In this document: positions 51,001 through 58,000 of the stretch, one piece after another | How the letters are laid out: every line of letters starts with the position of its first letter | Numbering within the stretch: position 1 is the stretch's first letter | Assembly (NCBI RefSeq): GCF_037975245.1 | Contig: NC_092565.1 | Location: 19,752,999-19,816,998, forward strand | Length of the DNA: 64,000 nucleotides | Direction of reading: 5' to 3' | DNA from: Apostichopus japonicus | Taxonomy: Eukaryota; Echinodermata; Holothuroidea; Aspidochirotida; Stichopodidae | Notes under the pieces: model-generated | The model's database searches: none | What the model was told of the DNA's origin: nothing | Seen by the model: the letters and a program-made list of their open reading frames with translations, nothing else | Made by a program: the position numbers and the translations under genes

Positions 51001-52843
51001 TTGCATATTTTATATTATACAATTTGCATTTTACGTTTTACAATTTTCCACTTTTCTGATCAAACCATGCAAATATTTACGCATAATGGGATTATTTACA
51101 AGGTTTTCTGACTTTGACCTCTGTTGACCTCTACTGATCTTTGACCTTTCCATGGAATCAATAGGGTCCATCGACCCAATTTGGCACATCCACATACTTC
51201 ATATGAGATACATGCAAGATTTCATTCTTGAGATACTGTGTTGACAAGGTTTTCACATGTTTGCCTTGGCTGACCTCAAGTGACCTTTGACCACCTCCAG
51301 TGGAAACACATGGGTTTGTTCAATATGAGGCATCCACGTACAAACATTGAGATTCATCAGTTTCCCTTTATGAGATATTGCATTTATAAGCAACGCATCA
51401 TACACTCACCCATCCTTATGATTGAAAAGGTCACAATTAACATGGAAATCAGTGCATGTGTACGTTACCTCATGGTCATCTCGCTTTCTCTGCTTTTGCA
51501 TTTTTCGGTAGGTAGATGTTGTCTCTCTTGCGGCTCCGCCCACATAGTAAACACCATCCTCCTGTACACCATCCCAGTCGTTAACAATCATGCGATTGTT
51601 ACCACCAATGATCTTCTCTGACTTTTGAATCTGTACAGAGAAATGTTGAAATTTGCACTTGTTTGTTACCGTGATTAACAGTAACAGAAAATACAGAAAA
51701 AAGGATTGTTTTGATCCTCACAGATACAAAAAATTTCTAGATTGGTGGAAGAAAACATAGACATATCATCATTGCAAGTGGTCTATGTGATAAAAATAAT
51801 GAACAGTCATGAACAGAAACTCCCAAAACACCTTAGAAAAATCAATTTGAGAAATGCAACATGTTTAATGTTCTGTCAAAAATATTCAAAGACAAGGCAG
51901 AATACTGTAAGAAATCTAAAAATATGACATGATATCAGTGAGTCACACATCTGCTGTTTACATTGTTTATGTTTTCCTTTATTTATGACAATGTAAATAT
52001 TCTGTTATGAAAATGGTTTGCAAATACTCATTTGAAAAAAAATAAACCACTGAACATGATATAATGATCACAATGGTTTCAGTGTTAACAATGTTAACAA
52101 TCTACCTTGAAACTATTGGAAAAGAATGAGAGAGGAAACGTTTCCGATCATAGTGGCACTGAGTGACATCACAGATAATACACAATGAGAGCCCCTGGAC
52201 ATTACTTTTGCAGGTCACATGAATGTTTTAATATAGTAGTCTAGTTATTAGATATGCACGCTCGCCATGCAAACTGTCACGAACATTGTGCTTTGTTTTG
52301 TCTTCCACAAATCCCAATCTATTTTGCTCAACCACTTCGTCACAATGGTTTCAGTGTTAACAATCTACCTTGAAACTATTGGAAAAGATAGGAAACGTTT
52401 CCGATCCTAGTGGCACTATGAGTGACATCACAGATAATACACAATGAGAGCCCCTGGACATTACTTTTGCAGGTCACATGAATGTTTTAATATAGTAGTC
52501 TAGTTATTAGATATGCACGCTCGCCATGCAAACTGTCACGAACATTGTGCTTTGTTTTGTCTTCCACAAATCCCAATCTATTTTGCTCAACCACTTCGTC
52601 GTTCTACCAAGTTGTAATAAAAGTACTCCCAACCGTTAACTATGTTATAAAAGTTTAAGCCTAATTTGGAAGAAGGGAAATGTACCATACCTTTTTCTTG
52701 CCGAGCTCTTTTATGAAAGGAACGGCCAGAAGAAAAGCAACCAACAATCCGAGAACAACGGTGAGAATAATGAAGACAAGCCCTGGAAAAACCAAAACTT
52801 CTTGGCTAGGTAATATCAAGTCAATTTCTTGACACGAAGCCAT
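29868..52843 (-). CDS. EVC: EVC-like ciliary complex protein, complete gene (21 coding exons)
   Basis: Twenty-one exons join with matching phases into 2778 nt, 925 aa plus stop. Residues 1-15 are polar, 16-44 form one membrane segment, and 45-220 are a charged cytosolic stretch. About 219-870 are almost wholly glutamate/lysine/glutamine-rich coiled coil, and the tail ends TKRKGKKGKKKR. Known human EVC is of similar size (about 990 aa) with an N-terminal membrane anchor and coiled coils. EVC and EVC2 form a complex at the base of the primary cilium that binds Smoothened and promotes Hedgehog signalling. The assignment rests on architecture, size and the divergent EVC2-like neighbour, not on a database match. 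The start has no cleavable signal peptide. Exons are listed separately. One donor (exon 11) is uncertain by 9 nt. Confidence 0.78.
31799..31889 (-). CDS. EVC: EVC exon 20 (aa 845-875)
   Basis: Acceptor TTCCTCCAG, donor GAAG|GTAAGC. Encodes EREKDFLGDLAAVGELRKDE. Confidence 0.86.
32184..32511 (+). mobile_element. tRNA-derived SINE with (ACAT)n tail
   Basis: The head is tRNA-like: A box TTAGCTCAGTGG and B box GGTTTGAGTCA, about 45 bp apart. A ~150-bp non-tRNA body follows (GACTTCGGTCAGCTTGCGGC, GATAAGCCAATGAGGC), then an (ACAT)n/(CATA)n tail from about 32407. Flanks share ATAAGA, a possible short target duplication. It lies in intron 19 of the EVC-like gene, opposite to its transcription. Confidence 0.75.
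32612..32762 (-). CDS. EVC: EVC exon 19 (aa 794-844)
   Basis: Acceptor AAATTTCAG, donor GAA|GTATGT. Glutamine-rich coiled coil (KQIQQEMKSELMQQKQAMDR). Confidence 0.87.
34301..34673. mobile_element. hAT-like MITE in EVC intron 18
   Basis: The ends CAGGGGGGTAGGAGCC and GGAAGCTTCCTACCCCCCTG are inverted repeats. Exact 8-bp duplications TATATGAG flank it (34293-34300 and 34674-34681). 373 bp, AT-rich interior, no coding capacity. Confidence 0.88.
34885..34944 (-). CDS. EVC: EVC exon 18 (aa 774-794)
   Basis: Acceptor CCCTTAAAAG, donor TCAAC|GTAAGT. A 60-nt exon encoding ILAQMEVTKPARSKTEIS, a proline-containing break between helices. Confidence 0.8.
35986..36164 (-). CDS. EVC: EVC exon 17 (aa 715-774)
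   Basis: Acceptor CCCTTACAG, donor GAAAA|GTAAGT. Encodes EKKTERIIQRHLREVEEVED and a following coiled coil. A TTAA MITE ends 75 bp upstream of its acceptor. Confidence 0.88.
36240..36840. mobile_element. TTAA-flanked MITE family 2, copy 1
   Basis: TTAA at both ends (36240-36243 and 36837-36840) with inverted ends AGCAGCAT. The outer ~70 bp on the left (GTTTTTTACATATATCAATC, GCAAACTAAGATATTAGC) and the right ~170 bp (TTTTTCGACTTTTATGCC, GATAAGCTAGTTATGTATG, GGACGCAAAATGCTGC) match the copy at 48622. The middle (about 36300-36660) is absent from that copy. Intron 16 of the EVC-like gene. Confidence 0.82.
37800..38009 (-). CDS. EVC: EVC exon 16 (aa 645-714)
   Basis: Acceptor ATGCATAG, donor CAG|GTAATG, 70 codons in phase 0. 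Encodes EYHKEHEKTVAVFRTKIALE and GRLQVGQARRRGIIEKQDKA. Confidence 0.88.
39168..39285 (-). CDS. EVC: EVC exon 15 (aa 605-644)
   Basis: Acceptor TCTGTCAAG, donor CAT|GTGAGT. Encodes LSKNKARIDSLKEQQLKEAA, then an alanine/acidic break (AAADDEDEA) in the coiled coil. Confidence 0.85.
39994..40083 (-). CDS. EVC: EVC exon 14 (aa 575-605)
   Basis: Acceptor TGTTTCAAG, donor AAGCT|GTAAGT. Encodes RKRIMLQHEQNSASLQNHLQ. Confidence 0.83.
40956..41133 (-). CDS. EVC: EVC exon 13 (aa 516-575)
   Basis: Acceptor AATTTTCAG, donor GATGA|GTGAGT. Continuous charged helix (RKEAWEKEKEREKVEQEQLA). It is separated from exon 12 by the intron that holds the minisatellite. Confidence 0.88.
41250..43345. repeat. Higher-order minisatellite in EVC intron 12
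   Basis: The basic unit is about 81 bp (CATATTGGATCACTTTCTTCAAATCCTTTGTATT...GAAGTCACTCTAATTC). Three unit variants alternate, so the true period is 244 bp. The marker ACCGCATATTGG (ACTGCATATTGG once) recurs near 41471, 41715, 41959, 42203, 42447, 42610, 42854, 43017 and 43261: spacing 244 bp, or 163 bp where one unit is lost. The left edge (41250-41460) is diverged. Open frames across it are by-products of the repeat. Confidence 0.93.
43596..43836 (-). CDS. EVC: EVC exon 12 (aa 436-516)
   Basis: Acceptor CACATTAAG, donor GAAG|GTAAAA. The largest exon, 241 nt, with helical NEMIDELDYNEAEAMSVLRK and EETRMSEKEAEKIMKKHQ. Confidence 0.88.
44622..44761 (-). CDS. EVC: EVC exon 11 (aa 389-435)
   Basis: Acceptor TTTTCCCAG. 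The donor is uncertain: GAT|GTAGTC (end 44622) and CTG|GTTGGT (end 44613) both keep phase 0 and differ by three residues (VVL). Encodes DRQSRDLMKKLKDHRDAAMA and a second basic coiled coil. Confidence 0.78.
45268..45323 (-). CDS. EVC: EVC exon 10 (aa 370-389)
   Basis: Acceptor GATTTACAG, donor AGCG|GTGAGT. A short 56-nt exon encoding IVKDYKDGQALANEHYRS. Confidence 0.83.
45467..45796. mobile_element. hAT-like MITE in EVC intron 9
   Basis: The ends CAGTGGTGTAGTTAGGAGGT and ACCTCTAGCTATGCCACTG are imperfect inverted repeats. Exact 8-bp duplications GGTAGGGA flank it (45459-45466 and 45797-45804). GGGCGCCGGG near the left and CCCGGGCGCC near the right are also inverted. 330 bp, non-coding. Confidence 0.88.
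45965..46125 (-). CDS. EVC: EVC exon 9 (aa 317-370)
   Basis: Acceptor TTACTGCAG, donor GAACG|GTAAGA, ends in phase 2. Glutamine-rich coiled coil (RLTKRQALAQQYADLSTRES). Confidence 0.87.
46399..46482 (-). CDS. EVC: EVC exon 8 (aa 289-316)
   Basis: Acceptor ATCTTTAG, donor ACA|GTGAGT, phase 0. Encodes VDALYEKLFKYLTMTEKMIG. Confidence 0.87.
47204..47278 (-). CDS. EVC: EVC exon 7 (aa 264-288)
   Basis: Acceptor TTTTGAAG, donor GAG|GTAACT, phase 0. Encodes SISLELREELLKNSGLNESE. Confidence 0.85.
47944..48078 (-). CDS. EVC: EVC exon 6 (aa 219-263)
   Basis: Acceptor TTTTACAG, donor ATG|GTAATT, 45 codons in phase 0. Strong coiled coil (KIEEQEETIIIELSQLEDDI). Confidence 0.88.
48327..48425 (-). CDS. 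EVC: EVC exon 5 (aa 186-218)
   Basis: Acceptor ATTTTTCAG, donor CAG|GTAGGG, 99 nt in phase 0. Encodes IFVSALGILLGKFAANERIG and then a helical stretch. A nested transposon ends its insertion 98 bp upstream of this acceptor. Confidence 0.85.
48524..49293. mobile_element. hAT-like element in EVC intron 4 with nested MITE
   Basis: The ends CATAGGCGTAGGAG and CTCCTACGCCTATG are perfect 14-bp inverted repeats. Exact 8-bp duplications AGCATTAA flank it (48516-48523 and 49294-49301). Inside are palindromes GCGCGCTAAGCGCGCG and GCGCGCAAAGCGCGC, two copies of GCCCGAAAAATTCT-AGCAT-TTGCCCGAATTTTCACC, and a long inverted repeat around GCATTCATC/GATGAATGC (about 48910-48965). The interior is split by a TTAA MITE at 48622-48898. 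Confidence 0.92.
48622..48898. mobile_element. TTAA-flanked MITE family 2, copy 2 (nested)
   Basis: Flanked by TTAA (48622-48625 and 48895-48898) with ends AGCAACACTTTGCG and CGCAAAATGCTGCT. Similar to the copy at 36240 but about 320 bp shorter, lacking its middle. It lies within the hAT-like element and is therefore the younger insertion. Confidence 0.85.
50028..50112 (-). CDS. EVC: EVC exon 4 (aa 157-185)
   Basis: Acceptor TTTTTCAG, donor AAT|GTAAGG. Encodes EKAMEDLSIEDIREAWTLQT. Its 85 nt restore phase 0. Confidence 0.82.
50575..50710. repeat. Two-copy short repeat in EVC intron 3
   Basis: Two ~70-bp units share GGGGCTAAATATT-GACAAT, GGATATCC/GACATCC and TTGACCATT-TTT. Imperfect; probably a decayed local duplication. 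Confidence 0.5.
50758..50912 (-). CDS. EVC: EVC exon 3 (aa 106-157)
   Basis: Acceptor TTTCTAG, donor GCAAG|GTAATG. An acidic run DEEEREAGEEDDE is followed by NSFFVSYHGIVSILSRSGQS. Ends in phase 2. Confidence 0.85.
51100..51310. repeat. AGGTCA-rich repeat, minus orientation, EVC intron 2
   Basis: Reverse complement relative of the repeat at 26693 (shared AAAACCTTGT and ATATCTCA-type blocks). It has two direct repeats of TGACCT with 4-bp spacing (51115-51130 and 51271-51286) and two with 1-bp spacing (51135-51147 and 51281-51293). These match nuclear-receptor DR4 and DR1 layouts. Confidence 0.65.
51469..51630 (-). CDS. EVC: EVC exon 2 (aa 52-105)
   Basis: Acceptor CTGTACAG, donor GAG|GTAACG, phase 0 at both ends. 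Contains DWDGVQEDGVYYVGGAARE and then a basic stretch RKMQKQRKRDD. Confidence 0.85.
52068..52600. repeat. Tandem duplication in EVC intron 1
   Basis: A block of about 265 bp occurs twice in a row (52068-52339 and 52340-52600). Both start TCACAATGGTTTCAGTGTTAAC and end GCTCAACCACTTCGTC. Copy 1 has an extra AATGTTAAC and a few more bases; otherwise they are nearly identical, so the duplication is recent. Confidence 0.93.
52691..52843 (-). CDS. EVC: EVC exon 1 (aa 1-51)
   Basis: Start ATG at 52843-52841, donor AAG|GTATGG. Encodes the short lumenal end and the membrane segment (FPGLVFIILTVVLGLLVAFL), then positive residues KELGKKK, which orient the rest to the cytosol. Phase 0. Confidence 0.85.
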
Positions 52844-53340
52844 CCTTTAACGGTTTCTTAACGCGTTTCTTCAGGAGGCCAACTTAAACTTATCTTAGCC
52901 TAGGCACAGTAGGCTACACGTACACTTTCCTACAAACTCAAAACAAAGTTAATAATCTTTCTGTCTCTATGTCTTCCATTTACACAGTTATCTCGACTCA
53001 CACCTTGACGTTATTACGCATACACAAACGTCAACACTGCTGGTTATGGATAAAATTCGCTATCGTTTTGTCTCGTTTACTTACAATTAAAAATTGATTG
53101 CAATATCCTATTTTACACACAGTTACCTACGAGTTATTAATTCACCTGCTAGGGTATAGCCTTGACGCAAATTAGTATTCACCAATCAAAAGCCTCTGTT
53201 TCTTTGATTGCGCAATAGAGTTGTACCGTTGCTACAACAATATGATGTTACGGGAACTGACTTCTTTGATTAGAGTCTAGTAACACTATACATACACAAT
53301 GGATAAGAATGGAGTTGACGCTGTGGTGAACGAAGACTGC
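52844..53340. promoter_or_regulatory. Probable shared EVC/EVC2 promoter region
   Basis: Lies directly upstream of the EVC-like start and before the EVC2-like gene on the other strand. It has an ACCAATCA CCAAT box (53181-53188), an inverse ATTGCGCAAT nearby, and one X-box half-site AGCAAC (minus strand, 53233-53228) within GTTGTACCGTTGCTACAAC. No TATA box is evident. Transcription starts cannot be placed from sequence alone. Confidence 0.45.
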
Positions 53341-54325
53341 TCTACAGTTCAAACAGTATAGCATAGATAATATGCTTAAAGTTATCGATCGGTAGAAGCA
53401 TGGTGGTTAACTGTGCATAACAAGACTGGATGATTAGGCCTAGCGACTTAGATTTTATCGTAAACAGTTTCCAACAATATTTGGTTTTGGAGTATAACGT
53501 GATTTAATTGCCCAACCTCTGGGCTGATGACAGCTTCAGTTTTGGAAATATTTTTTGTATAAGGTTAGACATATTTATTATAGACTTGGTAGATCACAGG
53601 CGCTGCCAGATTGGGAGTGCTTGTGATCATATTTATTCAAGATTATAATAGGCCATTGGGTTTATTTCAACATGGGTAAAAATACATGCCAGTGTACGAA
53701 ACAGTCTCAGTCTATGCGTACAGAAGAACCTTTCCTTCATTTTCTAAGGTTAGGGTTAATACCATAGTGACAATTCTTACAATTTTATTTTTAGTGCATA
53801 CCCTACATCATTCTTGGTCAAGCATTCTATGCTTTGTATATGTTTGGCATATTCTGTTTAAAATGGCATATCCTAGGTCTAGCCTATGTTTTGAAGTAAT
53901 GCACCGTATTAGTTAATGCAAGCATTTTGTCAATCGTGTCACAGTCTATTTGGAGGACTATAGGAGGAGGACTGTGAGAGTCTTAAAAGATAAAAGTTTG
54001 GCAACATTAGGCCTACAGTACAATTTATAGGAAGTGACTGCTTGGGAAAGTGACCCTATACCTCTAATCATGATCATTACTTCTTTGTTACTGCATTGCA
54101 TGTAGTGTAGCCTACCACTATATCAATCCATATTTTGTATTCTTTCCCCTCGCCTATCTCACTATATACCACCCCAGCTCCTATCCAAAACCAAGTAACA
54201 GGCCACTTTCATTTTGTGCAGTGGTAGTAATACAAACATAGTTGCTTGATAAACGTCATTTTAAGAAATCATAGCATAATGCAGTAAAACTCTACATTTT
54301 TTTATCGTTTTTGTTTCATATACAG
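53341..54325. other. Probable EVC2 5' UTR exon/intron region
   Basis: No coding exon seen. Because the first coding exon opens with an acceptor (TTTCATATACAG, ending 54325), at least one non-coding 5' exon should lie here or in the shared promoter region. I could not fix its donor. Confidence 0.45.
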
Positions 54326-54367
54326 ACAACCAGGGACATCAGTTGTAAACGCCTTCAAATAGTCAAC

Positions 54368-55046
54368 ATGACAACTGGAAGAGTGTTCTATGCTTCTTTG
54401 GCAGTGCTACTATTCATAGTCGTCCAGAGCTGCAAAGGTCAAGTGGTTGACCTAGATGTCACCGCTGAAAAGGATGGAGGTTTCACGTACAGTAATAACT
54501 CTGGAGAAGACCTTCCAGTGATTTACCTCACGGACGAATTTTCCATCGTATCGTATGTGGTGCTTTCCAATGAATCAAATCAAACATGTTCGTTTATGCT
54601 CTGGATCCCAAATCTAATATTTTCTCAGGACGACGTGTACAACGTCAGTGTAACATCCACAGATAACCACAGCATTGATCATACATTCACTTTAGCAGAG
54701 ACATCTGAAAATGTCATTGAAATAATCACATTCCATTCCTGGAATGACAGTGTCAATAATAACAACAATAATAATGTTGAGCTTTACCTGTGGTTTGTTG
54801 CATCAGTCCCTTCCAGCAGTATCGGTGATACCTTGAATGTTACTGTCAATTCGACTTGCTCAAGTCTTAACGGCGGATCAGACGGTTCGATTAAAGTAAT
54901 TACCTTTGAATTCGGTGGACCAGAGGTAGGACTCAGCTCAGAAGGTTCAGCGGCAGGAACGATCGTACCTGGTCTAATTCAAAACGGTTCGCTGGATGTG
55001 ACGATACCAGGAAACTGGGTGATTAGAGATACAACCGTAACATATT
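54368..55046 (+). CDS. EVC2: EVC2 exon 1 (aa 1-227)
   Basis: The exon itself begins at 54326 after CATATACAG; the ATG is at 54368 (AACATGA). Signal peptide MTTGRVFYASLAVLLFIVVQ with likely cleavage after CKG. The ectodomain has about nine N-X-S/T sites and a run of seven or so asparagines near residues 129-135. Donor TATT|GTAAGT, phase 1. Confidence 0.88.
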
Positions 55047-58000
55047 GTAAGTCTTAAAGTTGCTTTTTTTTTTCGGAATCCTAACGCAACTGCTTGAATA
55101 TTTACTTACTTTGACTTTAAGGAAATTCATTGAACCTGAAGCCGTGTTACATTTTATGAGATTAGTGTTGAAGAAGACACAGTGTTGCGCATTACTGTGT
55201 GTTACAAGCCACTAGTGAATTTATTTGCTTTAGAACTATGTCTGGTAGTATTATGAAAGTGAATAAAATTCACTGGATATTCATCTTAGTAGATGACTGT
55301 TATTTCATAACAGAAAGTACAGTAACTTGTCCTTATATTCCAGCTATGGAACAGTTCCATGAACATTTTACATTAAATTGACTTATTCATCCCTTTGATT
55401 GAATTCAACATTGGGGGTTGTGAGAGGGTATGTTATTGTAATAACAATGTGTTTTCAAGTTAAGGTTGTTACTTGCTTATTGGTTCTCAGTGAACTGCAA
55501 ATGTCTTTGAACACTGACTTACCAGTATCTATTATCTGCCCGAGGGGTGGGGGAGGGGGGATGGCTCTAGCAATGTGGATTGTCATTGCAAAATTACAAG
55601 TATGTAAATCTAAGGCATGATGAAAACACATTTTTTGGGGGGCAGTCTGAGCTTTACCCTGTGATAAATTTGATCGTCAGTCTTGAATTATACATTGGCA
55701 ATGTCCAGTTTAAGACTGGATTCCACATAAAATCTGGACTACTTCTTGGTTTCATGTATTTGACCATATTATGCTAGAAAGTCAAAAAATGGTCACTAAT
55801 GCTCAGGTTTCAAAAAGTACTTGATTGCCACCCCAAAAATTTAGCCTTACTGAGACATTTAAATGTCTAAACTGAATCCTCTGTATGGAAAGTACGTTCA
55901 GGGAATGATTTTTCCAGTATAGCATCACAAAATGCTATATAGTGCAAAGTTTTAGATAGCAATTTTTAGACACAGGAACCATAATATTTTGTAAGAGAAA
56001 GTCTGACTGCCTTAACAAATGCAACACAAAATTTAAATGCTAAATTATTCACTGACATTTGAAACCTTCTAGCATTTTTGAGCATGTTAAAATTTGTGTC
56101 TAGCCTAATACTGATGACCTTAAAGTAGTCAAAATGTAAATTTCACTGCAAACAACTTTTTTTACTAGACTATGAAAAAACAGGTGGGGGAAGGGATGAT
56201 GCAGGGACTGCTGTCTTGAAAACAAACTGTTTAATACCAGAAATGTGTTTCATTTTCTTGACAGCTTTCACTTCAGAGGCTGAGAGTAACTTTGAAGTAA
56301 CTTTCATCCAGTGCATACTTGTTGCAACCTCATCAGAGGTCATTGCCAACCCTGAGTTCTCACAGATCACAGACTTCTCTGTGACAAATGGGTCAACGGG
56401 AATCACCATAGAAACCAACAAAGTGATCTCGAAACGAAGTACTAGTGGAGGAGTGACCATATCATGGTTCTTAGGGGACATTACCAACAATGCATCAGTG
56501 GCAGCTGATATACAATTCAAGGTAAATCAAAGATTATTTTCAGGAAATTATTTTGGGCGATATTAAAACATATTTTATTTATTTTTATTTATTTTTCATT
56601 TATTATTGTATAACAGAGACTTAAAACATGAAATGCAAAATCATTTAAAGCATTCTGTCAGTTAGCAGGTATGTTGAAATACAGATTTGATTAGTAATAA
56701 TTCCAGCTCTCTCTTTGGTCTCTTCAGGAAAGTTTTTCCCATTTTTTCTCATAAAGTAGTTGGAACTTTTATATTTTTTTTAACAATGCAGGGACAATGA
56801 AACAACAAGTTGCACCATACCCTCTGAAACAGGTCTTTGAGGTCACTGCCTTCTATGGCCAACTGCAAATTGACTGTTGCAAGCTAAAGGCAGTGAATCA
56901 TGCTTTTGGTCATCTGTGTCATGCACTTAAAATAATTTCATAGCTTTTAGGATGACTTACAGAATTAGGATGAGTACAGAATTAAACTTGATATGATGTA
57001 GACCATCCAAACACACTGTTATCATTCCAGGTTTGATTTCTATGACACTTTTAATGTTTTAAAAATTTCCCTTTAAGCAAGTGAAGGTCATCAAATAAAG
57101 TGACTGGACTATTAAGACTACTACACAACCATTACCGTAGGTCAGTTCCTCAGGTGCAGCACAAAACTCAATGGGAAAACATTAGACTCATATGGGCCTC
57201 AAATGTGGTGTTATAAATGTGTAACAAATTTGTCATAACAAATGGTGTGCAATGTCATCCAATGTTGCTCTCTTGATTATATGAAGTTAAAAGAAAGCGT
57301 TTTGGTTGAGTTATTAGAATATATAAAACAACTGATCAACACTAATAATTAGGCCTGCACTGAGTAGCTGACAGTCATCATCTCTGAAGCCTTAAAGGAG
57401 CTTTCTAGAGTAAAAGCATATTTTAAAGGCATTGAAGACTGGCGCACAAAGAAACGTCTGATGCTGGTAATCTGACCTAGTTTCGAATGAGGTTTGACAG
57501 AAGTGTTAGACACCACCATCGATCCCAGGAAATACACACACAGCTTGCTACCGTCGGTAATTAGACACTAGTGTACAGTCAATACATGCAGCTAAGGTCA
57601 ATACCCACAACATAGTGTACATAGCAGCGATGCACATCTCAGGTCTAGATAAAAGATAACAAAGTATTACTGTCTGCAGTTTGTAGCGACAAGAAGAAAA
57701 CTTCACTTGCAAGCAACGGAAAGTTAACTATTTCAGAGCGCGATTTGTGGCGAGTCTCTATGCCTTTAATATATCTTCAACACCTCACTAGCTAAAGAAA
57801 TATCACTAGCACTCACTTTTTTGTAAATAAAAACAATTCTTGAACTATATTACCTTTTTAAGACTATAATTCTTCCTAAAATTCATCCGTAAAGTCATGT
57901 CAGTTACGCATTTATTTATGTTTTCATGTTTTCTTTTTCGTGCATTCAGATATCGTTCCAAATCGATGAGGATGAACCATTTAGTCCAGGAGATGTCATT

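Noticed and set aside
54311-54325. Upstream in-frame ATG for EVC2.
   Set aside because: It lies before the acceptor ending at 54325, so it is intronic; the ATG at 54368 opens directly on a signal peptide.
56170-56520. 116-codon minus-strand frame.
   Set aside because: Shadow of EVC2 exon 2, which has proper splice sites and phase on the plus strand.
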